Program-made: the position numbers and the translations under genes | Shown: one piece after another, positions 39,843 through 43,836 of the stretch | Layout: each line of letters opens with the position of its first letter | How positions within the stretch are numbered: the first letter of the stretch is position 1 | From: Pseudomonas syringae pv. cilantro | Lineage (GTDB): Bacteria; Pseudomonadota; Gammaproteobacteria; Pseudomonadales; Pseudomonadaceae | Assembly: GCF_001293775.1 (NCBI RefSeq) | Contig: NZ_LGLN01000071.1 | Span: forward strand, 95,466 to 139,301 | Direction of reading: 5' to 3' | Length of the DNA stretch: 43,836 nt | Notes under the pieces: generated by a model | Seen by the model: only the letters and a program-made list of their open reading frames with translations | Database searches by the model: none | What the model was told of the DNA's origin: nothing

Positions 39843-42506
39843 TTGAGTGATTCCGGTCGTGCTGACGCATTGTTGGCCCAGTTGCCCCGCGAAGCGCGCG
39901 GGCGGCTGAAAGTTTTTCTCGGTGCGGCGCCGGGTGTGGGCAAGACCTACGCCATGCTCCAGGCGGCCCACGCGCAGTTACGCCAGGGCGTCAGGGTCGT
40001 GGCGGGCGTGGTGGAAACCCACGGCCGTGCGGAAACCGAGGCGTTGCTCAACGGCTTGCCGCAACAGCCCTTGCTGCGCACCGAATACCGCGGCATGACC
40101 CTCGAAGAAATGGACCTCGACGCGCTGCTCAAGGCGGCGCCGAGCCTGGTGCTGGTCGATGAACTGGCGCACACCAATGCGCCCGGCAGCCGGCACACCA
40201 AACGCTGGCAGGACATTCAGGAACTGCTCGCAGCCGGCATCGACGTCTACACCACGGTCAACGTCCAGCACCTGGAAAGCCTCAACGATCAGGTGCGCGG
40301 CATCACTGGCGTACAGGTGCGCGAAACACTGCCCGACTGGGTCTTGCAGGAAGCCTTCGACCTGGTGCTGATCGACCTGCCGCCGCGCGAGCTGCTTGAG
40401 CGCTTGCGCGACGGCAAGGTCTACGTGCCGGAGCAGGCGCGCGCGGCCATCGACGCGTTCTTCACCCAGACCAACCTCACCGCACTGCGCGAAATGGCCA
40501 TGCAGACCGCGGCGGCGCAGGTCGACAACGATCTGGCGCAAGGCTATCGGCAGTTGGGCCAGGCGGCACCGGCGGTGCGCGGGCGGATGTTGGTGGGCAT
40601 CGATGGCGACCTGCATGCCGAGCGTCTGGTGCGCCACGCCAGCCGAGTGGCTCAGCGTCGTCATCTGCCGTGGAGCGCGGTACATGTGGATGACGGGCAG
40701 ACGCTGGACGAACAGTCCCGCGCGCGTTTGCAGAACGCCCAGCAACTGGCCGAGCGACTCGGTGGCGAAGCCGTGTCGCTGCGTGCCGGGGAGGTGGCCA
40801 GAACGCTGGTGCAACATGCCATCGAACGGCGTGCCAGCGTGGTGCTGGTCGGTCAGTCGCGCCGGCACTGGCGGCGCCGAGTGTTTGGTGGGGGCGTTGC
40901 GGCACGCTTGCTGCGCGAAGGGCACGGGCTGGAAATCTCGGTGCTCGACGACAGCGAAGAGCTGCCCGATCAGCCGCCGCGCGCACGCCCGTCTCGCGAG
41001 GTGGTGTGGTTCGATTACGGTCTGGCCTTCGTCGCCACTTTGATCGCCAGTCTGGTGGCCTGGGGGGTGTCGGGCGTGCTGGCGCTGCCGAACATTTCCC
41101 TGATTTTTCTCGCCGCGGTGCTGCTGGTGGCCGTGCGCAGCAGCATGGGGCCGGCGCTGGCGTGTGCCGGGTTGTCGTTTCTGGCTTACGACTTTCTGTT
41201 CATCCCGCCTAGTTTTTCCCTGAACATCCAGCGCGAAGAAGACGTGCTGACGCTCCTGTTTTTCCTGCTGATGTCGGCCCTGACCGGCAAGCTGGCCGCT
41301 CGCCAGCGCAGGCAATTGCAGGCACTGCGTGATACCCAGGAACAGACCAGCGAGCTGCTCGATCTGTCGCGCAAGATGACCGCAGCCACCGACCGCAAGG
41401 CGGTACTCGCGGCGGCAGAACAGCATTTTTCCGGCTGGAAAGAGCTGCACCTGTGTCTGGTGGATCGTGACGGGCGGGGCACGTTAGTGGTCGAAACCGG
41501 CGGCCCGCTGACCTTTTCTGAAGCCGAACGCGCCGCCGCTGACTGGGCCTGGCAGCATGAACAGCCCGCAGGCAGCGGGACCGGCACGCTGCCGTCCGGT
41601 CGCTGGTGGTGGTGGCCGATCACGGCAGAAGAAGGGCCGTTGGCGTTGCTCGGCGTCAGTGCGCGAGAAGGTCAGTCGTTCACTGCGCAGCATCGACGTC
41701 TGCTGGCCGCGCTGACGCAACCGCTGGCGCAGGCGTTGGCCCGTGCGCAGCTTGCACAGGAACTCGAGGCGGCGCGTCTGCACGGCGAAACCGAGCAACT
41801 GCGCAGCGCCTTGCTGGCCTCGGTGTCCCATGATCTGCGCACCCCGCTGACCTCGATGCGCGGCAGTATCGACAGCCTGCTGGCGCTGGGCGAAGCCATT
41901 CCGCTGGAGGATCGCCGCGAACTGCTGGAAGGCACTCGTGACGAAGCCGAGCGTCTGGACCGCTATATCCAGAACCTGCTGGACATGACGCGCCTAGGGC
42001 ACGGCGCGCTGAAACTGGCGCGCGACTGGGTGTCGCCTGCCGATATCGTGGGGAGCGCGTTGAATCGCCTGCGTGCCGTGCTGGCACCGTTGCAGGTCAG
42101 CACGCAGGTCACCGGCGACCTGCCGCTGCTGTATGTTCACGCGGCGTTGATCGAGCAGGCGTTGGTTAATGTGCTGGAGAACGCGGCACGTTTTTCCCCC
42201 CTCGGCGGTCGCCTGCAAGTGGCGGCCGGCGTGGTCGACGGCGAGCTGTTCTTCTCGGTCAGTGACGAAGGGCCGGGCATACCCGAAGACGAACGGGCGA
42301 AGATTTTCGATATGTTTTACACCGCCGCACGCGGTGATCGCGGCGGGCAGGGCACCGGGCTCGGCCTGGCGATCTGTCAGGGCATGATCGGCGCGCATGG
42401 CGGACGGCTCACGGTCGAGGAAGGCATCGACGGGCTGGGTACGCGTATCACGTTGTTTCTGCCGTTACAGGCGCAACCGGACGTTGAAGTGGAGGAGCCT
42501 GTTTGA
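39843..42506 (+). CDS. kdpD: KdpD, potassium/osmotic sensor histidine kinase
   Basis: Protein of 887 residues from the TTG at 39843, chosen because GAGAGG (39825-39830) is too close to the alternative GTG at 39831; the GTG start would add four residues. The N-terminal KdpD domain has the Walker A motif GAAPGVGKT (Lys34) and VDELAHTNAPGSRH. A universal-stress-like domain follows (MLVGIDGDLHAERLVRHASR). Four transmembrane helices lie at about 390-490, then a GAF-like region. HisKA carries SHDLRTPLTSMRG, with His near residue 663. HATPase carries NVLENAARFSP, DEGPGIPED and GTGLGLAICQG. It senses low K+ or turgor and phosphorylates KdpE. Length and layout are standard. Confidence 0.96.
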   Translation: MSDSGRADALLAQLPREARGRLKVFLGAAPGVGKTYAMLQAAHAQLRQGVRVVAGVVETHGRAETEALLNGLPQQPLLRTEYRGMTLEEMDLDALLKAAPSLVLVDELAHTNAPGSRHTKRWQDIQELLAAGIDVYTTVNVQHLESLNDQVRGITGVQVRETLPDWVLQEAFDLVLIDLPPRELLERLRDGKVYVPEQARAAIDAFFTQTNLTALREMAMQTAAAQVDNDLAQGYRQLGQAAPAVRGRMLVGIDGDLHAERLVRHASRVAQRRHLPWSAVHVDDGQTLDEQSRARLQNAQQLAERLGGEAVSLRAGEVARTLVQHAIERRASVVLVGQSRRHWRRRVFGGGVAARLLREGHGLEISVLDDSEELPDQPPRARPSREVVWFDYGLAFVATLIASLVAWGVSGVLALPNISLIFLAAVLLVAVRSSMGPALACAGLSFLAYDFLFIPPSFSLNIQREEDVLTLLFFLLMSALTGKLAARQRRQLQALRDTQEQTSELLDLSRKMTAATDRKAVLAAAEQHFSGWKELHLCLVDRDGRGTLVVETGGPLTFSEAERAAADWAWQHEQPAGSGTGTLPSGRWWWWPITAEEGPLALLGVSAREGQSFTAQHRRLLAALTQPLAQALARAQLAQELEAARLHGETEQLRSALLASVSHDLRTPLTSMRGSIDSLLALGEAIPLEDRRELLEGTRDEAERLDRYIQNLLDMTRLGHGALKLARDWVSPADIVGSALNRLRAVLAPLQVSTQVTGDLPLLYVHAALIEQALVNVLENAARFSPLGGRLQVAAGVVDGELFFSVSDEGPGIPEDERAKIFDMFYTAARGDRGGQGTGLGLAICQGMIGAHGGRLTVEEGIDGLGTRITLFLPLQAQPDVEVEEPV

Positions 42507-42552
42507 GTCGCACATCGGTTACCCCAGCGCTGTCTGAAACGGCATTTCAGAC

Positions 42553-43245
42553 ATGAGTCATACGGCGACGATTCTGGTCATCGACGACGAACCGCAGATT
42601 CGCAAGTTCTTGCGCATCAGCCTTGTGTCTCAGGGCTACAAAGTGCTGGAGGCCGCCACCGGCATGGAAGGCCTGACGCAGGCGGCGCTGAACAAGCCGG
42701 ATTTGCTGGTCCTCGATCTCGGCCTGCCGGACATGGACGGCCAGCAAGTGCTGAGCGAGTTTCGCGAATGGTCGGCGGTGCCGGTGCTGGTCCTCTCGGT
42801 GCGCGCCAGCGAAGCGCAGAAAGTTCAGGCGCTGGACGCCGGGGCCAATGATTACGTGACCAAACCGTTTGGTATCCAAGAGTTTCTGGCGAGGATTCGG
42901 GCCTTGCTCAGGCAGGTGTCGGGCAGCGACAAGCCCGAATCGGCGTTGCGCTTCGGTCCGTTGATCGTGGATCTGGCCTACCGCCGTGTGCTGCTCGATG
43001 AGCAGGAGGTGGCGCTGACCCGCAAGGAATACGCGGTGCTGGCGCAACTGGCACGGCATCCGGGGCGGGTCATCACCCAGCAACAACTGCTCAAGGATAT
43101 CTGGGGGCCGACGCATACTGAAGACAGCCACTACCTGCGCATCGTGGTCGGGCATTTGCGCCAGAAACTGGGCGATGACCCGACCGCGCCGAGGTTCATC
43201 ATCACCGAAGCAGGAATCGGCTATCGATTGCTCGCCGACGATTGA
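42553..43245 (+). CDS. kdpE: KdpE, response regulator of the kdp operon
   Basis: OmpR/PhoB-type response regulator of 230 residues. The receiver domain has DDE at 11-13, phosphoacceptor Asp55 (LLVLDLGLPDMDG) and the conserved Lys in YVTKPFG. The winged-helix domain shows LTRKEYAVLAQLARHPGRV, ITQQQLLKDIWGP and LRIVVGHLRQKLGDD, with the end ITEAGIGYRL. It lies 46 bp after kdpD with a weak ribosome binding site, and activates kdpFABC. Confidence 0.96.
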   Translation: MSHTATILVIDDEPQIRKFLRISLVSQGYKVLEAATGMEGLTQAALNKPDLLVLDLGLPDMDGQQVLSEFREWSAVPVLVLSVRASEAQKVQALDAGANDYVTKPFGIQEFLARIRALLRQVSGSDKPESALRFGPLIVDLAYRRVLLDEQEVALTRKEYAVLAQLARHPGRVITQQQLLKDIWGPTHTEDSHYLRIVVGHLRQKLGDDPTAPRFIITEAGIGYRLLADD

Positions 43246-43350
43246 TGACACGAAGATGAAAACGACGATTTCGGCGCCGGTGGCACGGCACTTTTGCCAG
43301 GCCGGATCGTCAAAGCCGCACACTTCCTATTACGTTTGAGGTGACACCCC

Positions 43351-43629
43351 ATGAAAGCCCTGATCTGTCTGCCATTGCTGGTTCTGGTTCTTGCAGGTTG
43401 TGCCGGCAAGACCGGGTATCGCGACAGCTGCGCCACTCAACTGGATGCCGCCTGGCACGAACTGGACCTGGCCAAGGCTGAAGGCTTCGCCGGGACCGTG
43501 AGCTACTCCAAAGCCCTGTCGCTACTGACCGGCGCCAAGACCCAGCAACAGTTTGAAGCTTTTGAAGGCTGCACCGAAAAAGCCGAAAAAGCCCGCTTCT
43601 ACATCCGCGAATCCCGCGCTGGCCGCTGA
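43351..43629 (+). CDS. small lipoprotein of unknown function
   Basis: Protein of 92 residues with GAGGTGA 7 bases before the ATG. The signal peptide MKALICLPLLVLVLAGC ends in a textbook lipobox (LAGC, Cys17), followed by Ala-Gly. The residue after Cys is not Asp, so outer-membrane sorting is expected. The mature part is short, helical and hydrophilic (QLDAAWHELDLAKAEGFAGT, ALSLLTGAKTQQQFEAF) with two further Cys that may pair. It is about 105 bp downstream of kdpE in the same direction but has its own strong ribosome site, so co-transcription with kdp is uncertain. Confidence 0.88.
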   Translation: MKALICLPLLVLVLAGCAGKTGYRDSCATQLDAAWHELDLAKAEGFAGTVSYSKALSLLTGAKTQQQFEAFEGCTEKAEKARFYIRESRAGR

Positions 43630-43660
43630 TAACTGATCCTGCACCGCGTCGTACATGCCA

Positions 43661-43836
43661 TCGCGGACGCAGAGCGTCCAGCGCGGAGCGTCGCACGATA
43701 ATCAAAAGCCGCAAACGGCATGCTTACGCGGAGCGTCTTACGATAGTTGAAGTCGTGGGGACTTGTCCGCGAATGGGGCGGTACATCCGATGCATTTTCT
43801 GTGTCTGGAATAGTGCCTTCGCGGACAAGCGAAGCG
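43661..43836. repeat. REP-type repeat cluster at the right end
   Basis: GGACGCAGAGCGTCC is a short imperfect palindrome, followed by CGCGGAGCGTCGCACGAT, AACGGCATGC and ACGCGGAGCGTCTTACGAT. The same element family appears at 50-110. Further right, CTTGTCCGCGAA (43762-43773) and TTCGCGGACAAG (43818-43829) are perfect 12-bp inverted arms, an arrangement like a REP doublet. No gene is seen after 43629. Confidence 0.7.

Noticed and set aside
1..43836. Search by eye for tRNA genes, IS elements, integrases, CRISPR arrays and phage genes
   Set aside because: Nothing convincing was found. The accessory character of 14-35 kb is judged from gene content alone.

Overview
The window looks like chromosomal DNA of a Pseudomonas, most likely of the P. 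syringae complex. The base composition is moderately GC-rich, both ends carry Pseudomonas-style REP repeats, and the kdp operon, chaperone-usher fimbriae, pertactin-type autotransporter and large YD-repeat (Rhs-type) proteins all fit that genus. The assignment rests on pattern recognition, not on a database search. No tRNA, rRNA, IS element, CRISPR array or prophage was seen.

Layout. (1) 1-200: REP-type repeats. (2) 200-1980, minus: an OmpR-type response regulator and its sensor kinase, translationally coupled. (3) 2352-8655, plus: an Ig-like repeat protein broken by a frameshift at a run of seven G, an autotransporter, and a second Ig-like repeat protein. (4) 8693-13818, minus: a complete chaperone-usher fimbrial operon (pilin, chaperone, usher, tip adhesin). 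(5) 14258-34675: an accessory island. A 1690-residue YD-repeat protein is transcribed leftward. Rightward from the same intergenic region runs a probable operon: an Ig-like repeat protein, three large paralogues, a small secreted protein and a second YD-repeat protein of 1576 residues. (6) 34747-35010, minus: a stand-alone LuxR-type DNA-binding domain. (7) 35254-43245, plus: kdpFABC-kdpDE, the high-affinity potassium uptake ATPase and its two-component system. (8) 43351-43629: a small lipoprotein, then REP-type repeats again.

The main point of interest is region 5. The N-terminal parts of the three paralogues (21556-29372) carry the opening pattern G-W-[DG]-x-[IV] followed by [VI]-N-x-x-L. 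They also share a middle block, FxxR...G(D/E)GALL..., that I associate with the clostridial P47/OrfX family of TULIP lipid-binding-fold proteins, known from botulinum and PMP1 neurotoxin gene clusters. Each is followed by bacterial Ig-like domains. They sit between YD-repeat proteins, the shell-forming fold of Tc/Rhs toxins, and beside Ig-like proteins built on a G-D-x-[VIL]-x-x-x-W repeat. Three imperfectly palindromic 17-bp sites of LuxR-box type (CT-N12-AG) lie upstream of the three Ig-like genes, and one of them also serves the divergent YD gene. This suggests a co-regulated set of secreted or toxin-associated proteins, and the orphan LuxR-type protein beside the cluster is an obvious candidate regulator. 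The function of the whole is inference.

The kdp block is textbook: a tiny kdpF, then kdpA, kdpB and kdpC for the pump, and kdpD/kdpE for its control. A T-rich site resembling the enterobacterial KdpE operator lies upstream of kdpF.
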